From contig JAMKCF010000079.1 in the NCBI GenBank assembly GCA_023634235.1, forward strand, positions 191,001 to 255,000: 64,000 nt of DNA. The letters run 5' to 3'. Numbering within the stretch: position 1 is the first letter of the stretch; each line of letters starts with the position of its first letter. This DNA is from Pisaster brevispinus (Eukaryota; Echinodermata; Asteroidea; Forcipulatida; Asteriidae). A program made the position numbers and the translations under genes. Shown here in pieces: positions 39,019-49,496 of the stretch. The notes beneath the pieces were generated by a model. It did no database searches. It was not told the origin of the DNA and saw only the letters and a list, made by a program, of their open reading frames with translations.

Positions 39019-40780
39019 ATTTGAAATATCATTAGATTGCTATTATTTGGGAGACTAGACAACATGAGTCTCACTGTCAACCAAAAACAGCACAAAGTCA
39101 GCTCTTGAATGATTTGAGAGTTGAACAATCATTAAGGTGACAAGCTATGAGGGACTGGACAACAGGAGGTTCCAAGAAATGGAAGAAACGTCATGACATT
39201 GGCCCTTAATCAAATAAAGAGTTGAAATATCATCACACTGGTTAATTAAAAAAATCTTTACACCTCTTAGATTTTGAGGGAGTACACAAAAAGAGCCTTA
39301 AAAAAAACAAAAGACAGCCTAACATTGGCTTAAACAAAAATTAAGAGATGAACAATCATTTAGGTGGCAAGTTATGAGGGACAGGACACCAAGAAATTAA
39401 AAGAAATGATGAGATGGCACATCATTATCTCTCGATCAGTTTAAGAGTTGATATATATCCTCACATCTCTAAAAATTTTAGAGACTACATAATAAAAGCC
39501 TTTATAAAACTAAAGACAGCTTAACGTTGACTTGTGAATAATTTGAGGGTTGAACAATCATTAAGGTGCAAAGTTATGAGGGACTAAACAATATGAGGCT
39601 ATGGAGATTGAAGAGATGTCACAACAATGGCTCTTCAACATCTTTAGAGTTGAAATATATTCACATCGGTTTATTTTTGAGGGCAACAAAAGCATCAAAG
39701 AAAACCTATCACAGTAACCATCCTCTTGTGATTAGTTTGAAAGTTCAATAATCATTTAGGTGGCAACTTATAAAGGATAGGACAACATAATATTCAGAGA
39801 TGTGATGAGACGGCACAACTTTCGCTAGTGAACAATATTAGAGGTGAAATAGCATTACATCTCTTATTAACAAAAAAACAAAGGCTGAACAACATCGGCG
39901 TGTGAATATTTTTAGAGCTAAACAATCATTAAGCTGCAAATTTAGGAGGGACAGGACAGCATGAGGTTTCGAAAACTAAAAAGTGTCACAACAATGTTTC
40001 GTGAGCAATTAAAGAGATGTAAATCATTGTGCAGGGTTTCAGAACTACGGAGAAACAACATATTTCAACATACCTCGGAAAAGGTGGGAGCGATGCACAG
40101 CAATTCAAATTATGACATTACAAGTTGACCAAGATAGAAGCGGAATAATTTGTTCAAGATAAGTTGAACAATCAATTTAAGTGGCAAGTCAAAAGTCATT
40201 AGATCTGTAAGATTTTCAGTGATCACATAATCATAGCCAAAAAAGAAACCCAAAATAGCACAAAAACGGCTAGTGAGTAAAATAAGATTTGAACACTAAT
40301 CAAGGTGCTAAGTTTGAGGGACTGGACAACATGGAGTTTCGAGAAACTGAAGAGATGGCACATCATTGTTTGCAGACAATTACAAAGATAAAAATAATTG
40401 CATAGGGCTTCACAACCAAGCAGAAATGACCATCATTACAATGGCAAGATCTGAGGGACAGGAAAACATGAAGTTCAGAAAAAATGATGAGACGGCACAT
40501 CATTAGCTCATGAACAAATCATGAGTTGAAATGTCATTACATCACTCAGATTTTGAAGGAATAAACAACAAGAGATTTAAAAAAACAAAGGCAGCACAAC
40601 ATCAGATTGTGTATAATTTAGAGTTGGCCATTAATTAAGGTTATGAGGTTATGAGGGACTGAACACCATGTGGTTTCGAGAAACTAAAGAGACAGCACAT
40701 TATTGTTTCGCATAAAATTTAAGAGTTGAAAATCATTGTGTGGGGATAAAAAACTAAGAAATGTCAATTTTCAAACATAC

Positions 40781-40908
40781 CTTAAAAAAGGAGGGAGAGA
40801 TGCATAGCCATCCAAAAAGTGACATTTCCAGTTGACCTTGATAGGAACATCTCTGATGAAAGAAGCTCTGTCCATGATGGATACTTATCTTTTGATTCAG
40901 TGCATAAT
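40781..40908 (-). pseudogene. Exon-like cassette, 128 bp, frameshifted
   Basis: Minus strand; acceptor altered to TTTGTAG, donor GTATG. Shares the early one-base insertion with the copies at 20079 and 36673. Confidence 0.5.
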
Positions 40909-42339
40909 CTACAAACTAAATAAGACACTATCATAAACAATTATCAAATGTCATCATGCTTGGAGAAAAGGGAGAGTCAGCACAACACTGGCTGTTATAC
41001 AAACCAACAGTTAGACATCATTATATCGCTTAAATTTTGAGAGACTAGACATCAGGGACCACAAAGAAAACCAAAGACAGCTCATGAATAGTTTGCAAGT
41101 CCAACAACCATTTAAGTGGCAAATTATGAAGGACAGGACAACATAAGGTTGATAGAAATTGAAGAGACGTCACAACATTGACCCTTGATCAATTTAGGAT
41201 CTGAAATATCAACACATTGGTTAATTTTTAAAGGACTCCACAACAGGAGCCCTGAAAACAGCACAACATCGGATCAGGAACAATTTGAAAGTTCAACAAT
41301 CATTTAGTGGCAAGTCATTTGGTACAGGACAAAATAAACTCATATAAAACTGCACAACACATTGGCTCAAGAACAATTTTAGAGTTGAAATATCATTACA
41401 TCTCTAAGATTATAAGAGACTACACAACAAGAGCCTTAAAAAACCTCAAAGACCAAGATAGAAGCATCTTCTGATGAAAAAAGCTTTGTCCATATATGGA
41501 TACTTCTCTTGAATCAGTGAATAATCTGCAAACAAAAATGCTGCTGTATACTTTTCATAAAATATCATCATGCTCGAAGAAAATGAAGAGACGGCACAAA
41601 ATTGCTCCATAAAAAATGTAAGAGTTGAAAAATCATAAGAGCGTTTACATTTTGAGGGACTAGACAACATGAGCCTCAAAGAACATCTGCTTGTGAATAA
41701 TTTGAGAGTGGAACTATTTTGAAGGTGGCAAGTTATGATAGACTGAGGTTCAGAAAAAATGAATTGAGACGGCACAAGATTGGCTCGTGAACAATTTAAG
41801 AGTTGTAGTATCATCATAAAACATAAGGTTTCCAGAAGTAACAAAATTGATTCATGAACAATTAAAGAGTTGAAAATCAATGCACAGGGCTAGAAAACTG
41901 AGGAGAAATGACCATTATTGAGATGGCAAGTTATGAGGGACAGGAAAACATGAGGTTCAGAGAAAATGATGAGACGACACATCATTGCCTCGTAAACAAA
42001 TTAAGAGTTGAAATGTCATTAAATCTCAAAGATTTTGAGGGACTACCAAATAAGAGCCTAAAAGAAAACAAAGACAGGACATTGAATTAAGAATAACAAA
42101 CAAAATAACACGCATACTCGTAAACATTTTATCAATCGTCATCATGCGAGGGGAGACACAAGAAACAGTACAACATCGCCACGTGAAGAATGTAAGATTT
42201 GAAATATCATTAGATTGTTATTTTTTGAGAGACTATACAAACCAAAGATGACACAACATTGGCTTGTGAATAATTTGTCCGACAAATCATTACATCGGTT
42301 AAATTTTGATGGACTCAACAATACGAGCCTAAAAAAAAC

Positions 42340-44050
42340 TAAAACCTTCAGAGGTGAACATCAAGGATGCAAATGGTGTGCTGCTGCAAACCGTGGAAGA
42401 ACAGATAAGCAGATGGGCAGAGTATTCAAAGAAGCTGTTTGTCTCTGACAGACCACGCCCCCAAATTCAGCCAAACAATGGGGAATACACCCTTCCAACC
42501 ATCGAGGAGACAACAAAAGCCATTGCAGATCTCAACAACAACAAGGCGACTGGATGCGACAATGTCACATCTGAGAGCATTAAGATCGCCGCACAAGAGC
42601 CACAGATCTTAGATATCCTGCATGAAGCAGTATGCATCATATGGAAGGAAGGGAAATGGCCCCCGACCATGACAAATTCGATATACATAGCCCTACACAA
42701 GAAGAAAGATAGACAGGATTGCAGCAATTATAGAATACTAGCACTCATCAGTCATGCAAGTAAAATTGTACTCAACCTCATCCAGGCAAGACTCAAGAAA
42801 ATCGCACAGGTTCATGTCAACCAAACACAGTGCGGTTTCAGTGAAGGAAAGGGTACAACAGATGCCGCATATCTTCTCAAATCAGTATCGGAAGCCTACT
42901 ACACGGCCAAAACTCCACTCCATCTGGTCTTTGTGGATTACAAAAAAGCCTTTGACTCGGTTAACCACGAGCTCATGTTTGCAAAACTCAGCGAACTCGG
43001 TGTCGAGGGCGATGTACTGCGGCTCATTGAAGACCTGTACCTGAATGCAAATGGTCAACTCCGATGGAAGGGTCAACTCACACAGGTTTTTGACACCCCA
43101 GCTGGTGTGAGACAAGGCTGCCCACTCTCTCCAACACTTTTCAGCCTCTATACAGAATGCTTGATGAGGGAGTGGTACTTCTGTACAGCACATCTCAGAG
43201 CCCCCGATGTGAGTGGTCTCAACATCAAAGAGCTGAGATATGCTGACGATCTGGTTCTGATGGCTCTCTCCAAAAAGCATGCTGAGGACATGCTTGCCAT
43301 TCTTGGAGATGTCTCAGAGGAGTATGGCCTTGTAATTCATCCGGGTAAGACAGAATACCTCGTCATCCAGAAGGTATTAACAGATGCAACAATCACCTTT
43401 CGTGGAGCTATTATACCACGTGTCAGCAAGTTTCGCTATCTTGGCACAACAATAACTCACAATCTCAATGACAGCGAAGAGGTCCGGATAAGAATAGGGA
43501 TCGGAAAGGCTGCACTACGGAAGTGCAAATACTTGGCATCTTCGCGTGTTTCCCTTGACACAAAGTTACAGCTAGTACAGTCTTTGGTGATTGCCAAAGT
43601 ACTGTATAACTCCACCACACTCACCTTCAAAGCAGCTGACCTAAAGCGCTTCAACGCTTTTGGCAGAACGATTTGGCGAACCATGCTGGGTATAAAGTGG
43701 TCAGACTTCATCACAAATGAAAGGCTGGCTGAACTGATCGGTGGTCGGTGGTGTCTCACGAGTGACGAGGTCTTAGAGCAGAAGGCGAAATGGTGCGCTC
43801 ATGCGATGAGACAGGGAGGCCTACCCAGCGCAGCTATAGATGGTCTGCCTACAGGTACAATTCGAGGCAGAGGCCGCCCTAGGCTGCGCTGGATAGATAA
43901 CGTCACAAAGTGGAGAGGAAGAAGCGTCAAAGAACTGAGACGAGCAGCGATTGACAGACACCAGGTGATGGCGGCAACACCAGGAGTGCAACCCCATTAC
44001 AACCTGAGGACGAGGCGGCCACGGACGCAAGTCTATGCCGAATGATGATG
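42340..44050 (+). mobile_element. 5'-truncated RTE-like LINE with intact RT frame
   Basis: The insert starts shortly after host gcctaaaaaaaact and ends with a tgatgatgatt tail, of the short 3-bp-repeat type common in RTE elements. Flanking host sequence matches 28200-28232 on the left and 28537 onward on the right; the roughly 300 bp between these in the paralogue (which holds the SINE-like insert) are absent here. Confidence 0.85.
42354..44045 (+). CDS. RTE-like reverse transcriptase (563 codons, endonuclease missing)
   Basis: Single open frame from a probably internal ATG to a TGA at 44043. Palm motifs: V-F-V-D-Y-K-K-A-F-D-S-V-N-H (about 192-205), G-V-R-Q-G-C-P-L-S-P (251-260) and R-Y-A-D-D-L-V-L-M (296-299 for Y-A-D-D). 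A C-terminal R-G-R-P-R-L-R-W motif at about 506-513 and R-R-A-A-I-D-R-H-Q-V-M match the usual end of RTE-clade proteins. The N-terminal apurinic-type endonuclease is lost by 5' truncation, so the copy is dead on arrival, and the open RT frame indicates recent insertion. GC content is visibly higher than in the surrounding array. Confidence 0.88.
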   Translation: MNIKDANGVLLQTVEEQISRWAEYSKKLFVSDRPRPQIQPNNGEYTLPTIEETTKAIADLNNNKATGCDNVTSESIKIAAQEPQILDILHEAVCIIWKEGKWPPTMTNSIYIALHKKKDRQDCSNYRILALISHASKIVLNLIQARLKKIAQVHVNQTQCGFSEGKGTTDAAYLLKSVSEAYYTAKTPLHLVFVDYKKAFDSVNHELMFAKLSELGVEGDVLRLIEDLYLNANGQLRWKGQLTQVFDTPAGVRQGCPLSPTLFSLYTECLMREWYFCTAHLRAPDVSGLNIKELRYADDLVLMALSKKHAEDMLAILGDVSEEYGLVIHPGKTEYLVIQKVLTDATITFRGAIIPRVSKFRYLGTTITHNLNDSEEVRIRIGIGKAALRKCKYLASSRVSLDTKLQLVQSLVIAKVLYNSTTLTFKAADLKRFNAFGRTIWRTMLGIKWSDFITNERLAELIGGRWCLTSDEVLEQKAKWCAHAMRQGGLPSAAIDGLPTGTIRGRGRPRLRWIDNVTKWRGRSVKELRRAAIDRHQVMAATPGVQPHYNLRTRRPRTQVYAE

Positions 44051-44425
44051 ATTATTTTGTGAACAATTAAAGAATTTAAAATCATTGCATATGGTTACAG
44101 AACTAAGGAGAAATGAAATTTGTCAACAAACCTCAGGAAAAGGAGGGAGCCAAGCATAGCCATCCAAAAACATGACATTCAAAATTGACCTAGATAGAAG
44201 TATCTTCTTCTCTTGAATCAGTGAACAATCTGCACAAAAAATAATCAAATCAAATGTCATTATGCTTGAAAAAAAATGATGAGATGGCACAACATTGGCT
44301 CAAGAACAAATTAAGAGTTGAATTTTCATTAAATCTCTATGATTTTGTAGTGAATAAACAATATAATAGCCTAAAAGAAAACCAAAAATAGACTAGACAT
44401 AAGAATTTGTTTGATAACAAATTTG
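44046..44425 (-). repeat. Tandem array, segment 6
   Basis: Array sequence between two inserts, paralogous to 28540-28830. It holds a shortened cassette at 44132-44229 (98 bp), which has lost about 30 bp around the S-S-E-D-A-S core. Confidence 0.75.
44132..44229 (-). pseudogene. Exon-like cassette with internal deletion (98 bp)
   Basis: Minus strand, acceptor TTTTGTGCAG, donor GTTTGTTG. Compared with the paralogue at 28613-28740, about 30 bp are missing from the middle. Confidence 0.45.
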
Positions 44426-46010
44426 AGGTGTTCGGATTCAAGTAAAGCTTACTGGAGTGATCGTGAGCTGAGCTGTTTGTTATTGTGAAAACAGAATGAA
44501 TAGCTATTAAATAATGTTTTTAAAGCGTTTTACAGAACTTCCAGATTAGACAGGTTAAAAGGTCAAGACAAGGTCACCAACATATTCATTTTTGTGAAGT
44601 ATGTGTAGCCCATGTTGAAACAACTATAAAAACTCTGCAAAAGGCTTCTATTAAAACTGTATTTTGAACTGTTTTAACCTGCCGCCAGATGGCGCTCTTA
44701 AATCTTATTTTGTTTTAACCAGACCCTTATCAGACTACAACATCGTTAAAATCAACTCCAAAAAAGTTGCACACTTTTTGGTTCACGAGTTATGTTTTTT
44801 TCCATACACAGTACATGTTCATAATATACCTGAGCGGGGATTAGCATCAATTCAATCAGAAAGTTGAAAATTAAACCATGACAAAATAATGATTTTTGAA
44901 AGTAAAAAAACAAAACAAAACAAAACTAGGCAAGTTCATGGATGAAACATATCAACATTATTGTAGAAAAAAAAGGAATGCCCCCTCTGTTTAACGGTGA
45001 TTTTGAAATAAAGCTTACCATTTTAATCACCGTGTCTGAAGGGCATACTCAGAGGGCCTCGAGCGCCTTTGGCAGGCATGGTCATGTCGATCGACGTGAC
45101 GTGGTTCTCGGTGTTTGATGAGAAACAAACCAATGTCGTTCTTTTTCAGTTGAAGTTTTTGTCATTTAGTCAAAGTCATACAAATCCCTAAAGCAGGTGG
45201 ACATCTCAGTAAAACCTCCTCTTTTATTCCTTGTTTTCCATTAAGCCATCAGACGAGCACAGCAGAACTAAATTCACACTGAACTTTGAATGAGTTTGAG
45301 TTTTTTATGTGCGGGACACGTGTTGTTACAACGTACAAGAATAAGCAACGCAATGATACATTTCCGTTGTGTGGGACTATACGCACAGGCTTCGTGGACT
45401 TTGAACCTTATGAATAATGGAGCGGACAGTCAGTTACAGCGCTTTTCTCCATACACAAATTAACTGTGGTTAATACTCACTTTGGCTGTAACACCCATTT
45501 AGGACTAGAAGTTAAGGTCATATTGGCATCATTTCTGTGCAAAAGTTTCGGAAGGATCACAGATCTACAATTTGATTTAAAAATTGTGATGAAATGATCA
45601 GTAGTTTTTGAGATTTGAATTTTTTAAATATTCAACTTCCGGTTTGAACCGGAAGTCAAGGTCAAATGAGGTCGCGTTCAGTGTAGCCTTTTTAGAGTCA
45701 TACCAGGCCTATCCGATGATGTATAGATTGTAAAAATCCATTGTGTAGTTTTGGAGTTATGATTTTTCCAAATATTAAACTTTGATTTAACGTAACTCAA
45801 CACCTGATGACGTCATCATGACGTAACTGAAGCGGTTTCATTTCCTAATAAATATCTAACTATATGTGAAGTTTCAGGTTCATATGAGCTCGGAAAGGGT
45901 GTTTTTGTTAGCGGACAAGGGACGCTGAGAAGAAGAAGAAGAAGAAGTATTAAGAAGAAGAAAAAACGAAAAAAAATAAGAGGTGTTCCGGGCTGAATGC
46001 CCGAACACCT
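44426..46010. mobile_element. Probable 1.6-kb nonautonomous DNA element with AGGTGTTCGG ends
   Basis: The left end AGGTGTTCGG and right end CCGAACACCT are inverted. The right 30 bases (45981-46010) are themselves a hairpin, with AGGTGTTC-GGGC pairing with GCCC-GAACACCT. The inside resembles neither the array nor a transposase. It includes a GAA-rich run at 45929-45970, a self-complementary cgccagatggcg and several aaggtcaag motifs. Target duplication not resolved; the left flank includes about 35 bp (44390-44425) not clearly from the array, so the left boundary may lie further out. Confidence 0.5.
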
Positions 46011-46341
46011 AAAAATAACGGCTTGTGAATAATTTGAAAGTTGAACAATCATTAAGGTGAGATATTGTGAGGGACAGGACAACATGAGGTTCAGAAAAGT
46101 TGAAGAGACGGCACATCACTTGCTCATAAACATTTTAAGAATTATAAGGTTTAAGAACTAAGGAGAAATGAAATTTTTCTTTATACCTAAGAGAAGGAGG
46201 GAATGATGCATAGCCATCTAAAACATGACATTCCAAGTTGACCTACATAGAAGCATCTTCTGATGAAAGAAGCTTTGTCTATGATGGATACTTATCTTGA
46301 ATCAGTAAATTATCTGCAAACAAAATAAGATTCACAGTTGT
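46011..46341 (-). repeat. Tandem array, segment 7
   Basis: Array units followed by a cassette at 46187-46313, matching 29860-30050. Confidence 0.8.
46187..46313 (-). pseudogene. Exon-like cassette, 127 bp, with stops
   Basis: Minus strand, acceptor TTTGCAG; donor GTATAAAG. Paralogue of the copy at 29896-30022, with the shared TAG at about codon 11. Confidence 0.45.
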
Positions 46342-46605
46342 TCCGCGCTCCAAAAGGAAGGCTAGGGACAATTCATTCTCTGTTGTTGCCCCCAGATTGT
46401 GGAACGAGCTGCCGTGTGCTATCAGGGAAGTGGCATCTACTACGACCTTCAAGCGCCAACTTAAAACTCACCTATTTCCCAGCTTATGATATGTTTGTTT
46501 TAATGCATTTTCTTTATGTTTTTGAATTTAATTTGATGTTGATTGTGAGGCGCTGTGTTCTTTGTAGAGCGCCATATAAATGCCTTGTATTTTTATTATT
46601 ATTAT
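46342..46605 (+). mobile_element. 264-bp 3' end of an L2/CR1-like LINE
   Basis: Flanked by AGTTGT on both sides (46336-46341 and 46606-46611); the empty site is at 30050-30070. The coding tail reads S-V-V-A-P-R-L-W-N-E-L-P and F-K-R-Q-L-K-T-H-L-F-P before a TGA near 46490, the usual C-terminus of these proteins. A gcgccatataaatgcctt segment and (TAT)n tail follow. Confidence 0.9.
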
Positions 46606-47021
46606 AGTTGTTAAGGTTTCTTCAAATGTCATTATGCTTGAAAAAAATTATGAAACATCACAACAGTGGCTCCAGAACAAATTTAAGAATTAGAAAAACA
46701 CTAGAGCGTTTACATTTTGAGGGACTGAACAATGTGAGTCTCAAAGAAAATCCAAGAGAGCACAACAACGACTCGTGAATAATTTGAAAGTTCAATAATC
46801 ATTTCGGTAGAAATTTATGAGCGACAAGCGACATACGATTTAGAAAAAAAATGATAAGATGACACAATATTGGCTCGCAAACAATGTAAGAGTTGAAATA
46901 TCATCACATATCTTCAGAGAAAATGATGAGATGGAATGACATTGGCTCTTGAACAATTTAAGAGATGAAAATCATTGCGCTTGGTTTAAGAACTAAGGAG
47001 AAATTAAATGTTTCATTATAC

Positions 47022-47138
47022 CTCAGAGAAGGAAGGAGTGATGCATAGTAATCCCCAAAATAGCATTCCCAGTTGACCTTGACAAAAGCATCTTCTGAAG
47101 AAAGAACCTTGGACACTACTTTTGAATCACTGAATAAT
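47022..47138 (-). pseudogene. Exon-like cassette with one early stop
   Basis: Minus strand, acceptor TTTGCAG, donor GTATAATG. TAG at about codon 8; the remainder is open after a frame change, with L-S-S-E-D-A-F-V-K-V-N-W-E-C and A-S-L-L-P-S-L-R. Confidence 0.45.
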
Positions 47139-47739
47139 CTGCAAACAAAATAAAACACACTTTTGTAAATATTTATCAAATGTCACACTGCTTGAAGAAA
47201 TTAAAGAATCGTCACAACATTGTTTCATGAGTTGAAAATCAATTCACAGAGCTAGACAACTAATAAGAAATGACCATCAATAAGGTGCAAGTTGTGAGGG
47301 ACACGACAGCAGCAGATTCAGAGAAAATGATAAGATGGCACAACGTTGGCTCCGGAACTAATTTAGAGTTGAAATATACTTACATCTCTAAGATTTTGAG
47401 GTACTACACAACAAAAGCTTTAAAAAATCCAAAGACAGCACAACATTGGCTTGTGTATAATTTAAAAGTTGAACAATGATTAAGGTGCTAAGTTATGAGG
47501 GACTAGACAACATGGGGTTCCATTGTTTTGTTGGCAATTTAAGAGTTTAAAATCAATGCACAGGGCTAAACAACTGAGGAGAAATGACCATTATTAGGAG
47601 GGCAAGTTATGAGGGACAGGAAAACACGAGGTTCAGAGAAAATGATGAGACGACACATCATTGCCTCATAAAAAAATTTCATGTAGACACAGCAATGAGG
47701 GTTGCTTAAACTTAAAAGAATTGACATTTCTTAACAAAC

Positions 47740-47851
47740 CTTAGAAGAGGAGGCAGTGCTGCATAGTCATCCCAAACATGACACTCCAACTTGGCCTTGA
47801 TAGAAGCATTTCTTTGCTCATGATGAATGCTCTCTTCAACCAGTGAATAAT
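47740..47851 (-). CDS. Open exon-like cassette, 112-bp subtype (37 codons)
   Basis: Minus strand, acceptor TTTTTTGGAG, donor GTTTGTT. Open throughout: Y-S-L-V-E-E-S-I-H-H-E-Q-R-N-A-S at the start and W-D-D-Y-A-A-L-P-P-L-L-R at the end. Like the copy at 22299 it has the weaker GTTTGT donor. It carries the five-codon deletion. Confidence 0.42.
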
Positions 47852-48257
47852 CTCCAAAAAACAGACACACTGTCATAAACACTATCTAAAATTGTGCTTG
47901 GGCAAAATTTAAGAAGCAGTACAACAATGGCATGTGAGTAATTTGAGAGCTGATAAATACAAGAGCAACAAGTTATGAAGGACTGGACAAGTTGTGAGGG
48001 ACAGGACAACATAATGGTCAGAGAAAATGAAGAAACATCATTTATTTTATAATTTTATAAATGACCAATCATCACATCGGTTAATATTTGATGGACTTGA
48101 TGGAAAACCCTCAAAGATGCTAAGTTACGAGGGACTGGACAACATGGGGTTCCAAGAAGTTAAAAAGACAGCACATCATTGTTTCGCAGACAATTAAAGA
48201 GATGAAAATCCATGCACAGGCATAAAGAACTACGAAGAAATAACAAAATCAACATAC

Positions 48258-48384
48258 CTCAGGAAAAGAGGGAGTGATGCATAGTCATCCAAAAATGATG
48301 TTCTCAGTTGACCTGGATAGGAACATCTTCTCTTTGAAAGAAGCTTTGTCAATGATGGTTACTTCTTTGGACTCAATGAATAAT
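48258..48384 (-). pseudogene. Exon-like cassette, 127 bp, with one stop and compensating indels
   Basis: Minus strand, acceptor TTTGCAG, donor GTATGTTG. TAA at about codon 9 replaces TAT. A middle stretch is read in a shifted frame, and the consensus frame returns for L-D-D-Y-A-S-L-P-L-F-L-R. Confidence 0.5.
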
Positions 48385-49368
48385 CTGCAAACAAAATAAC
48401 ACACACTCTGTTGTAAACATTTATTAAATTGTTTTTGAAGAAAATGACAAGACGGCAATATGAGGAGCTGAAAGATTGAAGAGACGTCACAACAATGGCT
48501 TTTCAACATCTTCAGAGTTGAAATATCTTCACATCGGTTTATTTTTTAGGGACTTGACAAAAGGAGCCTCAAAGAAAATCAAAGTCAGAAAAAATTATTG
48601 GCTCGTGAATAATTTGAAAGTTTAATAATCATTTAGGTGCCAAGTTATGAGAGACAGGACAACATGCGATTCAGAGAAAAATGATGAGACGACTCAATAT
48701 TGGCTCGTGAACAAATGACGAGTAAAAATGTCACTACATCTCTAAGATTTTGAGGGACTACACAATAAGAGCCTCAAAGAAAACCAAAGACAGCTAAACA
48801 TCAGCTGGTCAATAATTTAAAAGTTTAACAATCATTTAGGAGGTAAGTTACAGGGGACAGGACAACATGAGGTGCAGAAGAAATGATGAAACAGCACAAC
48901 ATTTGCTCATGAACAATTTTAGAGTTCAAATATCATAATTTTAAAACATTTTGAGGGACTACACAACAACAGCCTGAAAAAACTAAAGACAGTACATCGA
49001 CTCAAAAGTAATTTTAAAGTTCAACAATCATTTAGGTGGCATGTTATAAGGACCAAACAAAATGAGGTTCAGAGAAAATGAAACGAATTGGCACAAGATT
49101 GGCTCGTGAACAATTTAGAGTTGAAATATCTTTACATTTCTTATATTTGGAGGGGTTACACAATAAGAGTCTAAATAAAACCAAGGATAGCCCAACATTG
49201 GCTTGTGAATAATTTGAGAGTTGAAAAATCACAAAAGTGCCAAATTGTGAGGGACACGACAACATGAGGCTCCGAGAATTAGAAGAGACGTCACAACGAA
49301 CAATTAAAGAGTTGAAAATCAGTGTGCAGGGATAAAGAACTAAATAGAAATGACATTTTTCAACTCAC

Positions 49369-49496
49369 CTCAGAAAATGAGGGAGTGATGCAAAGTCATC
49401 AAACAAATTAAAATTCCAAGGTGACCTTGATAGGAACATCTTCTGATGAAAGAGGCTTTGTCAATGCTGGATACTTCTCTTGATTTAGTGAATAAT
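49369..49496 (-). pseudogene. Exon-like cassette, 128 bp, late frameshift
   Basis: Minus strand, acceptor TTTTTGCAG, donor GTGAGTTG (consensus). Open for 28 codons with E-K-Y-P-A-L-T-K and S-S-E-D-V-P-I-K-V-T-L-E, then one extra base gives TAA. Confidence 0.5.

Larger units (their letters stand above)
19712..42339 (-). repeat. Tandem array, segment 5 (22.6 kb, the longest uninterrupted stretch)
   Basis: Array of about 100-bp units and minus-strand cassettes, interrupted only by a SINE-like insert and a 17-bp minisatellite. Cassettes are listed separately; partial ones lie near 21240-21303, 23030-23086, 27166-27233, 31183-31256, 36030-36090, 37112-37184, 37691-37780, 40074-40140 and 41458-41525. 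Internal paralogy is extensive: 20238-21303 with 2934-4003; 34020-35020 with 37860-38870; 35200-36150 with 39240-40180; 19730-21100, 36480-37600 and 40440-41800 with each other; 26860-28240 with 41120-42320. Confidence 0.85.

Noticed and set aside
38790..39128. Protein with repeated Q-S-Q-I-V-Y-N-L-K-L-F-T-I-S-N-C-L
   Set aside because: It is a translation of the 17-bp minisatellite in changing frames.
44650..44700. CTCF-like site (cgccagatggcgct)
   Set aside because: A short self-complementary motif inside a mobile element; resemblance to the vertebrate motif is weak.
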